From assembly GCF_900176135.1 (NCBI RefSeq), contig NZ_FWWW01000076.1, positions 49,942-113,941 of the forward strand: a stretch of DNA of 64,000 bases. The letters run 5' to 3'. Made by a program: the position numbers and the translations under genes. The DNA comes from Hymenobacter roseosalivarius DSM 11622. GTDB lineage: Bacteria; Bacteroidota; Bacteroidia; Cytophagales; Hymenobacteraceae. The number at the start of each line of letters is the position of its first letter. Position 1 is the first letter of the stretch. A model generated the notes under the pieces. That model had not been told where the DNA came from. It saw only the letters and a program-made list of their open reading frames with translations, and ran no database searches. Shown one piece after another: positions 48,319 to 56,685 of the stretch.

Positions 48319-48576
48319 ATGAAATCATCCGCTGAATACCTCGCTGGTCCGGTTTTTCAACTGACTTACCCCACTGGCGAATTTGCTGAATCGGTGCCGG
48401 TCGTTACTTACGACGATGCGTTGCTAGCGCTGGAAGAAGCGCTAGCTGACGCGGAAGAGTACAAGTATCTGTTGCTGCGCGCTATTCGTCGCAACGCTCC
48501 CGAAACAGTAGCTTCTTATGCCACTACAATCACTCCTGAAGCCGCTGTAGTTCCTATGTATGCTGAAGCTGCTTAG
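48319..48576 (+). CDS. Small conserved-looking hypothetical protein
   Basis: An 85-residue protein from the ATG at 48319. It has an N-terminal beta-like part (AGPVFQLTYPTGEFAESVPVVTYDDA), an acidic helix (LLALEEALADAEEYKYLLLRAIRR) and an Ala-rich tail. It has no signal or membrane segment and its own terminator. Not recognised. Confidence 0.6.
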   Translation: MKSSAEYLAGPVFQLTYPTGEFAESVPVVTYDDALLALEEALADAEEYKYLLLRAIRRNAPETVASYATTITPEAAVVPMYAEAA

Positions 48577-48589
48577 GCTGATAATGAAG

Positions 48590-48630
48590 CAACAAAAAAG
48601 GGCGCTACATGCGGTGCCCTTTTTTGTTGC
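48590..48630. terminator. Intrinsic terminator
   Basis: CAACAAAAAAGGGC and GCCCTTTTTTGTTG are perfect arms between converging genes; T- and A-tracts allow use on both strands. Confidence 0.85.
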
Positions 48631-48653
48631 TGATGGGTTCGAATAGCGGTTGT

Positions 48654-50036
48654 TTATGGCTGACTAAGAATGTGCTGAGCCAGGGCCGCAGCTTGTTCCC
48701 GTAACTCCGGCACCGCCGTCGACTCGAAATAGGCTGGACGTCGGCTAGGGCCCAGGGTGAAAAACATTGGGGAAGCTAGGCCAGCAGCGTTCAGCAGTGC
48801 CCCGTTTTCGTTGGTTTGAATGCCCAGGTGCAAAGGGTCGGGGAGGAGGTGGCCTGCTTCGCGAAGGCTTTTTACCAGCGGGTCTTGCACGCGGCTGTAA
48901 TCGAGTAAGGGGCCGGTACAGGCAATTACATGGCGAGCGGTAAGCTGCCCGTGTTGACCGCCGTGAGTTATTTCTACACCTAAATCAGCGCCTTGGGGGG
49001 CAATTCTTCGCACACGGCCCAGGTGGATTCGTAGTTGTCCGCGCCCCCGTAGCTGCTTCAGTACCGCCACATTCTGCTCCGGACTCCGGTGCCGCACCAC
49101 CGACCACACCGACGCGACATGACGCAGGAAGCGAGCTTGCTCTACCAGCGGCCAATTAGACCATATCCGACCTAAATCAGGACGAAGCGAGTCTACTACA
49201 TCGCGCCAATTATAGCCGGCAGCTTGAGCCCCACGGATGTGCTGGCGCACCACGCGTACTACAGCGCCCACCTCCGTAAGATGAGCTAACTCAGAAGCGT
49301 AAAAGCTGGGATACTGCGCGTGCCGCGCTGGTCCGTGTACCGTCGGCCACCAGCCATGCCGCGAGACGGCCACAATTGGGCCCTGGTGCCCATCGGCGTG
49401 CAATGCCATCAGTACGTCCACAGAAGTGAGGCCGGTGCCAATAAGCAAAACTGAAGCGTGGGGGGCAATTCCAGTCAGTGCGCCGGGCGTCCACGGATTG
49501 GGGTGATAGTTTGGCGGAAAATTGCCCCCCAACCCAGCGCCAGCAAGTCCCAATGGCGGAAAATTGCCTAACGCCAACACCACGCGGTGGCTGCGCAAAA
49601 TATGGCCATCAGCAAGCTCAACCAGCACCGTATTATCTTTCTTATCGATGGTGGCGGCTACTGCGGCCTGACTATGCAATTGAATCCGCATCCCGTTGGC
49701 TACCTCGCCCAGAATGTGACTGACGCATTCCTGGATATACTGCCCATACGTCTGGCGCGGGCAAAATGCGTCTTCGTCGGCGGGCAACCCTTTCGCCAAC
49801 AGCCATTCCACAAAATGCTGTGGCTTATCAGGAAAGGCGCTGATGCGGCTAGCACGCACATTCAGCAGATACTCCGGCCGCGGCGCCGAATAGGCTAGAC
49901 CTAATCCCGGAGCGGGGCGAGGGTCTACCAGATGCACATCGTAGGCGTAGCTGCCGCTCGCATGGGCAAGCTGCACCGCCAACATGGAACCCGAAAACCC
50001 CGCGCCTATTATCGTAATGGTACATCGCTGGGGCAT
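48654..50036 (-). CDS. FAD/NAD(P)-binding protein (COG4529-like)
   Basis: About 460 residues from the ATG at 50036. The Rossmann motif ITIIGAGFSGSMLAVQL starts near residue 7, followed by GLAYSAPRPEYLLNVRASRISAFPD, the signature of the FAD-NAD(P)-binding family COG4529. A second dinucleotide site lies near VLLIGTGLTSVDVLMAL. Members are uncharacterised flavoproteins, some near siderophore or redox genes. It is cytoplasmic. Substrate unknown. Confidence 0.82.
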   Translation of the reverse strand: MPQRCTITIIGAGFSGSMLAVQLAHASGSYAYDVHLVDPRPAPGLGLAYSAPRPEYLLNVRASRISAFPDKPQHFVEWLLAKGLPADEDAFCPRQTYGQYIQECVSHILGEVANGMRIQLHSQAAVAATIDKKDNTVLVELADGHILRSHRVVLALGNFPPLGLAGAGLGGNFPPNYHPNPWTPGALTGIAPHASVLLIGTGLTSVDVLMALHADGHQGPIVAVSRHGWWPTVHGPARHAQYPSFYASELAHLTEVGAVVRVVRQHIRGAQAAGYNWRDVVDSLRPDLGRIWSNWPLVEQARFLRHVASVWSVVRHRSPEQNVAVLKQLRGRGQLRIHLGRVRRIAPQGADLGVEITHGGQHGQLTARHVIACTGPLLDYSRVQDPLVKSLREAGHLLPDPLHLGIQTNENGALLNAAGLASPMFFTLGPSRRPAYFESTAVPELREQAAALAQHILSQP

Positions 50037-50095
50037 GCAGGTGTTGTAAGAGTTGGTGAATGAGTAAAAGGCGGGAGGAGAGTCAGGCTTTAAAA

Positions 50096-50138
50096 CGGAC
50101 AGCCTGACCAAGAGTTTACCAAGGTCAGGCTATTTTTA
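50096..50138. terminator. Possible terminator between rfaD and the FAD gene
   Basis: AGCCTGACC and GGTCAGGCT form a 9-bp stem. T-rich sequence lies on the plus-strand side and only weakly on the side needed for the leftward rfaD transcript. Confidence 0.45.
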
Positions 50139-50166
50139 GTTGGCCGGAAAAATGAGGATGGTAGCT

Positions 50167-51132
50167 TTATAGATAAACGCCGCTCACTAAATAGTTCTGC
50201 ACATAATCTCGAATGCCATCCTCCAGGCGAGTGAAGGGCTGGTCGTAGCCAATGCCGCGTAGCTTCTGCATTTCAGCCTGCGTGAAGTATTGGTAAGTGT
50301 CGCGGATATCTTCGGGTGTGTCCTTAAAGTGGATATCCGCCGTCAGGTTGAGGGCCGCGAACGTGTTAAGAGCCAGATCTAAAAAGGTGCGCGCCTCCCC
50401 GCTGCCTAAGTTATAGATGCCGGAATTTTTGCGATGATGCATCAGGAAGTAGCATACCTCGCACACGTCCTTCACATACACAAAGTCGCGCTTCTGCTCG
50501 CCATCGGCAAAATCAGGGTTGTGAGAGCGAAATAGCTCCATGGAGCCGGTACGCCGAATCTGCTCGTAGGCGTGAAATATCACCGAGGCCATGCGGCCCT
50601 TGTGGTACTCATTGGGACCGTACACGTTGAAAAACTTCAAGCCAGCCCAGAAGAATGGCTTTTCAACCTGCGCCACCGCCCAGTTATCAAAGTCATTTTT
50701 TGACTCCCCATACGGGTTGAGCGGCCGCAGCAACGGCAGCAGCGCATCATCATCGGCGTAGCCCAGCGTGCCTGAGCCATACGTAGCCGCCGACGAGGCA
50801 TACACCAGCGGCAACTGGTACTGACAGCACGCCTGCCATACCTTTTTGGAATACTCCAGATTCAGCAAATCCAGAATTTCGCGGCTCTTCTCGGCGGTGT
50901 CGGTGCGGGCACCGAGATGGAAGATGAATTCTACCTGCTCGTGGTTTTTATCGAGCCACTCAAAGAATTCATTGCGGTCCACGTACTCGCGCAGGCGCTT
51001 CCCTTTCAGGTTGGCAAGCTTGCGCTCCGTAGTGAAATTATCGACCACCACGATATCATTGAAATTGGCGGCATTCAGGCGGGTGACAAGGCAGCTGGCA
51101 ATAAAGCCGGCCGCCCCAGTGACAACGATCAT
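50167..51132 (-). CDS. rfaD: ADP-L-glycero-D-manno-heptose 6-epimerase
   Basis: About 321 residues, an extended SDR. The NAD(P) motif is VTGAAGFIASCLVTRLN at the N-terminus and the catalytic Ser-Tyr-Lys set appears as ASSAATYG and YGESKNDFD. KFFNVYGPNEYHKGRMASV and GEQKRDFVYVKDV are characteristic of RfaD/HldD. It makes the L,D-heptose precursor used in LPS inner core. The ATG at 51132 gives the standard start; a longer frame adds residues without family match. No other LPS genes adjoin it, but lpxB is 3 kb away. Confidence 0.93.
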   Translation of the reverse strand: MIVVTGAAGFIASCLVTRLNAANFNDIVVVDNFTTERKLANLKGKRLREYVDRNEFFEWLDKNHEQVEFIFHLGARTDTAEKSREILDLLNLEYSKKVWQACCQYQLPLVYASSAATYGSGTLGYADDDALLPLLRPLNPYGESKNDFDNWAVAQVEKPFFWAGLKFFNVYGPNEYHKGRMASVIFHAYEQIRRTGSMELFRSHNPDFADGEQKRDFVYVKDVCEVCYFLMHHRKNSGIYNLGSGEARTFLDLALNTFAALNLTADIHFKDTPEDIRDTYQYFTQAEMQKLRGIGYDQPFTRLEDGIRDYVQNYLVSGVYL

Positions 51133-51159
51133 AGGGCTGAGTTTTGCCCTAAAAGTAGG

Positions 51160-51167
51160 CAAAAGTA
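51160..51167 (-). promoter_or_regulatory. Candidate rfaD -7 element (TACTTTTG) at the edge of a REP element
   Basis: It matches TAnnTTTG exactly on the rfaD strand, about 28 bases before the ATG, and overlaps the outer GTAG end of the REP-like element at 51165-51255. No TTTG is visible at the usual distance upstream because the REP occupies that space. Confidence 0.45.
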
Positions 51168-51255
51168 GGGGCGCGTCGTACGCGCCCGGCGTTGTTTAGT
51201 TCTTACTTGCTCTATACGGGTCGTTCAACGACGGGCGCGTGCGACGCGTCCCTAC
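51165..51255. repeat. REP-like element, GTAG / GTTCAACGA family
   Basis: Arms of ~30 bases at both ends are inverted copies with about three mismatches: GTAGGG(G/A)CGCGTCG...CGCGCCC...CGTTG. It shares TCGTTCAACGA and layout with 19229-19369 and 11101-11220. It lies between divergent rfaD and the ABC lipoprotein gene. Confidence 0.8.
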
Positions 51256-51288
51256 CCATCAGGCAAGCTAAATCACCATCTTTGCGTT

Positions 51289-52218
51289 ATGACCCGTTTT
51301 TTGCTTCAGCTGCTGCCCTTTCTTGCCTTCGGGACAGTACTCACCTCCTGTAATTCCGACCAGAAAGTCCCCCAAGCGTCCGAGACCGCCGAAAATGCCC
51401 CCCAGCGCCTCCGCGACGACCTTGGCCGGCCCGTTGTGGTGCCAGCGCATCCGCGGCGCATCCTGGCTCTGGCTCCATCTATGACCGAGATGCTTTACGC
51501 CGTGGCCGATACGGCTACTATCATAGGGCGTACGCAGGTTTGTGATTTCCCGAAAGCAGTGCTGAGCAAGCCTGTTGTGAACAGCTACCCGCTGGATATG
51601 GAGCGCTTGGTGGCCCTGCGGCCCGACATCGTATTTACAGTAGAAGGCATCACCTCAATTGATGATGCCACGCGCCTTCAGCAGCTCGGTGTGCAAGTAT
51701 ATTACCAGCGTTACACCACCGTGCCCGATGTGCTGCGTGGCCTGCGCGATATTGGCCGCATTCTGCGCCGCGAACACCAGGCCCGCCGCCTCACCGACTC
51801 TTTGGCAGCGGAGCTAAAGCAACTGGAACAGCAAACACTAAACAGTTTACAACCTAAAGTGCTGGCCATTACCTGGCAGGACCCCATTTACGTGTATGGT
51901 CAGAATACGCTGTTTACGGACAAAATTAAGCGTGCCGGAGGGCGAAATGCGGTAGTTGAGAAGTTTCCGCAGCCCTACCCAGCCCTCACGCGCGAGTACA
52001 TTCTACAGCTTAACCCCGATGTGCTGCTCGGGGGCAATTTCGGGAAGCTTGATAGCACATTCTTCAAAAATTACCCCGAGCTGCGCCGCATCCGTGCTTA
52101 CCAAACGCGACAGGTGTACGGCATCAGCGGCAACCTGATGGAGCGCCCCGGTCCGCGCGTGGTGGAGTCGGTCCGCGAGTTGCAACGGCTATTACGTCAA
52201 AGCCAGGTTCAGCTATGA
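51289..52218 (+). CDS. ABC transporter substrate-binding lipoprotein (BtuF/FepB class)
   Basis: A 309-residue lipoprotein (signal FGTVLTSC, Cys near 21) of the helical-backbone metal-chelate/cobalamin-binding family. Typical elements are RPVVVPAHPRRILALAPSMTEMLYAV, LVALRPDIVFTVEG and LQLNPDVLLGGNF. Its stop overlaps the permease start by four bases (ATGA), showing translational coupling. The ligand may be a ferric siderophore, haem or vitamin B12. No riboswitch or metal-regulator box was recognised in the short REP-filled leader. A CATCTTTG element lies four bases before the ATG. Confidence 0.88.
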   Translation: MTRFLLQLLPFLAFGTVLTSCNSDQKVPQASETAENAPQRLRDDLGRPVVVPAHPRRILALAPSMTEMLYAVADTATIIGRTQVCDFPKAVLSKPVVNSYPLDMERLVALRPDIVFTVEGITSIDDATRLQQLGVQVYYQRYTTVPDVLRGLRDIGRILRREHQARRLTDSLAAELKQLEQQTLNSLQPKVLAITWQDPIYVYGQNTLFTDKIKRAGGRNAVVEKFPQPYPALTREYILQLNPDVLLGGNFGKLDSTFFKNYPELRRIRAYQTRQVYGISGNLMERPGPRVVESVRELQRLLRQSQVQL

Positions 52219-53222
52219 GCCGCCGCGTCGGGCCCTGGCTGCTGGCCAGCCTAATGCTCACTATTTTCTTACTAGTCATAGGGCTGCGGGTAGGCAGCTT
52301 CGAAACCGATTATGCCATCATCTGGCGCGCCTTGAGCCATTACGACCCCACCGATCCGGTACAGCTGGTGCTGGTACAATTGCGCCTGCCGCGCCTGCTG
52401 CTGGCCCTGCTGGCAGGGGCGGGTCTGGCTTTCAGTGGCTATCTGATGCAAGCTATGGTCAATAACGCCCTAGCCGATCCATATTTACTTGGAACGGCTT
52501 CGGGTGCATCACTGGGGGCCATTTTGTGCTTTGCTTTTCTGGATACCTTAGTGCTGGGGGGCTTTTATCTGCCGCCCTTAGCTGCCCTGGCTGGCGCGTT
52601 ACTCACCACGATAGTAGTAGTCACCCTTGGTACCCAGCAGGGCCAACTCAGGCCAGCCCAATTGCTACTGGCCGGAGTGGCCGTAGGCGCGCTCACCGCT
52701 GCTATTGGTAGCCTGGTCACGTTTCTGGCCGCTACCGATGCCAAGCTGAGCACCGTTATTTTCTGGGCCATGGGCAGCTTCGAGCGAGCCGGCTGGAACC
52801 TGCTGCCTTACCCGGCCGTGGCTGTCGGTGGGGCGTTAGCACTCTTTACTTTTTTGCAAAAAGACCTGAATGTGCTGCTACTAGGGGAGGAGCGGGCCCA
52901 GGCCCTGGGCCTGAATGTGACTCGCCTGCGCTGGATACTCATCCTCACAGCCTCTGGCCTGACGGGCTGTGTTGTAGCGCTTTGTGGCCCCATTGGCTTC
53001 GTCGGGCTAATGATTCCTCACCTTACGCGTTGGTTATTAGGCGTCACGGGCAGGGCCAATTTATTGTTCTGCGCCTTACTGGGGGGCAATTTTATGCTCG
53101 CCTGCGACCTGTTAGCCCGCTTGCTTTACCCGCCCGCTGGCTTACCCGTAGGCTTGGTGACTGCCCTTTTCGGCGTACCGTTCTTTGTATATTTGCTACG
53201 CAAGAAGCGCGTAGCGCTTTAA
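52215..53222 (+). CDS. FecCD/BtuC-type ABC transporter permease
   Basis: A 335-residue inner-membrane protein with about ten helices. Family motifs include LRLPRLLLALLAGAGLAFSGYLMQAMVNNALADPYLLGTASGAS near 55-100 and, near 245, LTGCVVALCGPIGFVGLMIPHLTRWL with the EAA-like loop for the ATPase. It forms the channel for the substrate delivered by the upstream lipoprotein. The expected ATPase gene does not follow; queD comes next. Confidence 0.92.
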   Translation: MSRRVGPWLLASLMLTIFLLVIGLRVGSFETDYAIIWRALSHYDPTDPVQLVLVQLRLPRLLLALLAGAGLAFSGYLMQAMVNNALADPYLLGTASGASLGAILCFAFLDTLVLGGFYLPPLAALAGALLTTIVVVTLGTQQGQLRPAQLLLAGVAVGALTAAIGSLVTFLAATDAKLSTVIFWAMGSFERAGWNLLPYPAVAVGGALALFTFLQKDLNVLLLGEERAQALGLNVTRLRWILILTASGLTGCVVALCGPIGFVGLMIPHLTRWLLGVTGRANLLFCALLGGNFMLACDLLARLLYPPAGLPVGLVTALFGVPFFVYLLRKKRVAL

Positions 53223-53350
53223 TGGGCTGCTAAGTTGATAGGCTATTGTGCTGATTGGTTGAAAAGCTAAGATGCTGTGCCGTTAGTCATTTCGTTACTA
53301 CTGCTTAGCCCATTCCGCATCCGCACATACTCTTATTAGCACCGCAACAA

Positions 53351-53767
53351 ATGATTTACGTCAGCCGCCAGGAGCATTTCAATGCCGCGCACAAGCTGCA
53401 CAACCCCAACTGGTCCGACGAGCGCAACCGCGAAGTATTTGGCCCCTGCGCCAATACCAACTGGCACGGCCATAATTACGACCTCATCGTAACCGTAAAA
53501 GGGCAGCCCGACCCCGAAACCGGCTTTGTAATCGACCTCAAACAGCTCAGTAACCTCATTCGCGAGCACGTCACCAATCAGGTAGACCACAAAAACCTTA
53601 ACCTCGACGTACCATTCATGCAGGGTAAAATGGCCAGTACGGAGAATTTGGTAGTGGCCTTTTGGGAAATCCTGACCCGCGAATTATGCTCCATTTCTTC
53701 TGCCCAGTTGCACTGCATTAAGCTTTACGAAACGCCCCGAAATTTCGTGGAGTACTATGGCGAGTAA
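53351..53767 (+). CDS. queD: 6-pyruvoyl tetrahydropterin synthase / 6-carboxytetrahydropterin synthase
   Basis: A 138-residue PTPS-fold enzyme. Zinc ligands are His 14 (FNAAHKLH), His 39 and His 41 (WHGHNY); the catalytic Cys is 33 (FGPCANTNWHGH), and DHKNLNLD with Asp 79-His 80 and the pterin-anchoring Glu 127 (KLYETPRN) complete the site. The placement of Cys before WHGH suits either QueD (queuosine pathway) or a tetrahydropterin enzyme. No other queuosine genes are adjacent. The gene symbol is given for the family's most common role. Confidence 0.85.
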   Translation: MIYVSRQEHFNAAHKLHNPNWSDERNREVFGPCANTNWHGHNYDLIVTVKGQPDPETGFVIDLKQLSNLIREHVTNQVDHKNLNLDVPFMQGKMASTENLVVAFWEILTRELCSISSAQLHCIKLYETPRNFVEYYGE

Positions 53768-53789
53768 CGAGTTCAATAGGTGGCTTCAC

Positions 53790-53868
53790 TCCAAGCTTAA
53801 GCTTGCTCACTACTAGTAATCATCTATTACACTAAGCGGTAGAAGCTTAAGCCTAAGCTTGAGCTTCG
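53790..53868. repeat. Palindromic AAGCTTAAGCTT-rich element
   Basis: CAAGCTTAAGCTTG near the left and GAAGCTTAAGCCTAAGCTTG near the right are near-palindromes and pair with each other, with TAGTAAT / ATTACACTA close to the centre. It lies between queD and lpxB. Confidence 0.55.
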
Positions 53869-53883
53869 CAGGCTGAGTCGTCA

Positions 53884-53926
53884 GGCTCCCCCTCTCCCCT
53901 GGGAGAGGGGGCCGGGGGGTGAGGCC
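53884..53926. repeat. CCTCACCCC-type dispersed repeat
   Basis: The reverse strand reads GGCCTCACCCCCCGGCCCCC then TCTCCC...GGGAGA, closely matching the element at 25965-26012. Internal CTCTCCC/GGGAGAG pairs can fold. It ends 25 bases before the lpxB start. Confidence 0.6.
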
Positions 53927-53950
53927 ACCGTTGAACAAACATCTATCCCC

Positions 53951-55063
53951 TTGAAATATTACCTGATTGCCGGCGAGCGTTCCGGAGATTTTCACGCCGC
54001 AAACCTGATGCGTGCCCTGCGCACGGAAGATGCCGCGGCCGAATTTCGGTGCTGGGGCGGTGATATGATGGAGGCCGCGGGGGGTAAATTAGTACATCAT
54101 TACCAGGAAATGGCCATTATGGGTTTCTTGGAAGCAGCCACCAGCATCCTCAAGTTTCGCGGGTTTCTGAAAGAATGCCAGCGCGATTTACTAGAGTATA
54201 AGCCAGACGTTTTGATTCTGGTCGATTATGCGGGCTTCAATCTGCGGGTCGCCAAGTTTGCTAAGCAACACGGCATCAAGGTGTTTTATTATATCTCGCC
54301 CAAAATATGGGCCTGGAACCAAGGCCGCGTGCATACGGTGAAAGCCGTGGTCGACAAAATGTTCGTTATCCTGCCCTTCGAGCAGGAGTTCTACCAGCGT
54401 TTTGGCTACGATGTCGACTACATCGGCAACCCCATCGTCGACGCTGTGGCCGAGCACGAAGCCTCCACTGACTTCCGCGAACGGAACCAGATTCCGGCCG
54501 ATAAACCCATTATTGCCGTTCTGCCCGGCTCGCGCAAGCAGGAAATTGAGAGCATGCTCTACGTCATGCTCTCCGTGCTGCCACCGTTTTTGAATTATCA
54601 GTTTGTCATTGCCGCTGTCTCCAACCTCGACCGCAACTATTACCAGAATTTCCAGCGCGGCGAAAACATCACCATCGTCTCTGATCAAACCTACGACCTG
54701 CTCCGTCACGCCGACGCAGCCATGGTCACGTCCGGCACCGCTACCCTCGAAACGGCCCTCTTCGACGTGCCCCAGGTCGTGTGCTACAGCACCAGCATTA
54801 TTTCCTACACCATTGCCAAGGCACTGATCAAAGTGCCCTACATTTCCCTAGTGAATCTGGTAGCCGGCAAAGAAGTCGTCAAAGAATTAATTCAAGGCGA
54901 ATTCAACTCCCGTAATCTGGTGCAAGAATTGAAAAATATTCTTGAGAATCCAGAAAATATCGCCCGCCAAAAAGCCGATTACGCTGAGCTACGAGAGAAA
55001 ATTGGTCGTAGTAATGCTGCTCAGAAAGCTGCTAAGCTGATGGTTGGATATTTGAATCAGTAG
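53951..55063 (+). CDS. lpxB: Lipid-A-disaccharide synthase
   Basis: A 370-residue GT19 glycosyltransferase that joins UDP-diacylglucosamine and lipid X to make lipid A disaccharide. It starts with TTG, giving MKYYLIAGERSGDFHAANLM, the expected LpxB start; no ATG fits. Further signatures are EMAIMGFLEAA, VDYAGFNLRVAKFAKQHGIKVFYYISPKIWAWNQGR, YIGNPIVD, VLPGSRKQEI and SGTATLETALFDVPQVV. It is a peripheral inner-membrane enzyme. With rfaD nearby it indicates an LPS-bearing outer membrane. Confidence 0.95.
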   Translation: MKYYLIAGERSGDFHAANLMRALRTEDAAAEFRCWGGDMMEAAGGKLVHHYQEMAIMGFLEAATSILKFRGFLKECQRDLLEYKPDVLILVDYAGFNLRVAKFAKQHGIKVFYYISPKIWAWNQGRVHTVKAVVDKMFVILPFEQEFYQRFGYDVDYIGNPIVDAVAEHEASTDFRERNQIPADKPIIAVLPGSRKQEIESMLYVMLSVLPPFLNYQFVIAAVSNLDRNYYQNFQRGENITIVSDQTYDLLRHADAAMVTSGTATLETALFDVPQVVCYSTSIISYTIAKALIKVPYISLVNLVAGKEVVKELIQGEFNSRNLVQELKNILENPENIARQKADYAELREKIGRSNAAQKAAKLMVGYLNQ

Positions 55064-55116
55064 CTTCCCACGATTAAGTATTGATCTGTGTTTACAAAAC
55101 CATGACAACCATAAAA

Positions 55117-55156
55117 TAGAAAGACCCAGAAAAGAGTTCTCTTCTGGGTCTTTCTA
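55117..55156. terminator. Bidirectional terminator between lpxB and clpX
   Basis: TAGAAAGACCCAGAA and TTCTGGGTCTTTCTA are perfect 15-base arms with a 10-base loop, between converging genes. Confidence 0.9.
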
Positions 55157-55177
55157 TAAAGCGTTATTCTAATCTAA

Positions 55178-56404
55178 TTATGCTGCCCGCAGTTGCTTCA
55201 GTGGTGATTTCTCAAACTTGCTTTGCGCGTAATCCAAGTCAATAATGAGTTCCTGAACATCCGTCTCCGAGGGCATATCAAACATGGCATCCGTCATGAT
55301 GCTTTCGCAGATGGAGCGCAGTCCACGAGCACCAAGACGATATTCGTCGGCCTTCACGACAATGTATTCCATAGCCGCTTCAGAGAAGGAAAGACTAATA
55401 TTTTCCATCTCAAATAAGCGCTGATACTGCTTTACAATAGAGTTCTTGGGCTCCGTCAGAATCTTACGCAGCGTAGCATGGTCGAGCGGGTTGAGGTGAG
55501 TGAGTACAGGCAAGCGGCCGATCAGCTCAGGAATGAGTCCGAACTGCTTCAAATCCACGGCCGTCACGTAGCGCAGGAAGTTCTGCGTATCAACCTTTTC
55601 CTCCAGCATCGTTTTGGAGAAGCCCATCGGCTTGGTATTCAGACGGCTCTTAATGATGCGCTCAATGCCAACAAAAGCCCCCCCGCAGATGAACAGAATG
55701 TTTTCGGTGTTCACCGTAATCATCTTTTGCTCAGGATGCTTGCGGCCACCGTGGGGTGGTACGTTTACTGTGGTGCCTTCCAGCAATTTTAGCATCGCCT
55801 GCTGCACGCCCTCGCCGCTCACGTCGCGGGTAATGCTGGGATTGTCGCTCTTGCGGGCAATTTTGTCTATTTCGTCAATGTATACGATGCCGCGCTCGGC
55901 AGCCTCTACATTGTAATCAGCGGACTGAAGCAGACGAGTTAGGATGCTTTCCACATCTTCCCCCACATAACCGGCCTCAGTAAGTACGGTAGCATCGGCA
56001 ATGCAGAAAGGCACTTGCAGAATATTAGCCAGCATACGAGCCAGGAAGGTCTTGCCCGTGCCCGTTTCGCCCACCATAATGATGTTCGACTTCTCAATCA
56101 CCACATCATCCTTGGTCGCAGGCTTCTGCATCAGGCGCTTGTAGTGGTTGTACACCGCCACGGACATTACCTTTTTCGCCTCATCCTGACCTACTACATA
56201 TTGGTCCAGGTACTCCTTCATCTCGCGCGGCTTGACGAGGTTGAATTTCGGCGTCTTGCTGTTTGATCGAATCTTATTCTCTTCGTTCAATATCTGCTGG
56301 GCCTGACCTACGCATCGCTCGCAAATGTGTGCGTTGATGCCGGAAATCATTACCGAGACGTCTTTTTTGCTCTTGCCGCAGAAGGAGCACGTAATATCTG
56401 CCAT
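55178..56404 (-). CDS. clpX: ATP-dependent Clp protease ATP-binding subunit ClpX
   Basis: A 408-residue AAA+ unfoldase. The N-terminal zinc-binding domain uses Cys 6, 9, 28 and 31 (CSFC...CERC). Walker A is GETGTGKT (112-119), Walker B is [10 protein letters not shown], and the IGF-type ClpP loop and sensor motifs follow ([14 protein letters not shown]). It hands substrates to ClpP. It has its own promoter-like element, because a terminator separates it from clpP upstream. Confidence 0.97.
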   Translation of the reverse strand: MADITCSFCGKSKKDVSVMISGINAHICERCVGQAQQILNEENKIRSNSKTPKFNLVKPREMKEYLDQYVVGQDEAKKVMSVAVYNHYKRLMQKPATKDDVVIEKSNIIMVGETGTGKTFLARMLANILQVPFCIADATVLTEAGYVGEDVESILTRLLQSADYNVEAAERGIVYIDEIDKIARKSDNPSITRDVSGEGVQQAMLKLLEGTTVNVPPHGGRKHPEQKMITVNTENILFICGGAFVGIERIIKSRLNTKPMGFSKTMLEEKVDTQNFLRYVTAVDLKQFGLIPELIGRLPVLTHLNPLDHATLRKILTEPKNSIVKQYQRLFEMENISLSFSEAAMEYIVVKADEYRLGARGLRSICESIMTDAMFDMPSETDVQELIIDLDYAQSKFEKSPLKQLRAA

Positions 56405-56433
56405 TGCCTGGATTATCAGAATAAGATAGGTAA

Positions 56434-56452
56434 GCTCCGCTCACGTCGGAGC
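56434..56452 (-). promoter_or_regulatory. Hairpin at the start of the clpX leader
   Basis: GCTCCG and CGGAGC pair around a 7-base loop, directly downstream of the clpX -7 element, so it would form the 5' end of the mRNA. Confidence 0.45.
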
Positions 56453-56457
56453 GGCAT

Positions 56458-56465
56458 CAAAGGTA
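56458..56465 (-). promoter_or_regulatory. Candidate clpX promoter -7 element (TACCTTTG)
   Basis: An exact TAnnTTTG match on the clpX strand, about 55 bases upstream of the ATG. A T-rich run (56490-56496) rather than TTTG lies at the -33 distance. Confidence 0.6.
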
Positions 56466-56527
56466 CAAAAGCCTAACGCCCTGCGTACGAAAAAAAGTTG
56501 CCCTACTGTAGGGCTTCTATATTATAA

Positions 56528-56571
56528 GCAAAAAGCCCATTTCCGGATTTTAAACCGAAAATGGGCTTTAC
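56528..56571 (-). terminator. Terminator between clpP and clpX
   Basis: AAAGCCCATTTTCGG-type arms (AAAAGCCCATTTCCGG / CCGAAAATGGGCTTT) form a hairpin with flanking A/T-tracts, downstream of clpP. Confidence 0.8.
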
Positions 56572-56685
56572 CAGGTAGTCGTAAGGTATTGTTTGCGGAA
56601 GCCTAATAGTTGTTGAAGTACTATTTAAGTAGCTCAACAGACTTAGCCTAGCTGCAAACGCCATCTTATAACGACGCAGGTAAGA

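Noticed and set aside
51165..51288. Possible cobalamin riboswitch before the ABC lipoprotein gene
   Set aside because: The gap is too short and is filled by a REP-like element; no B12-box is visible.
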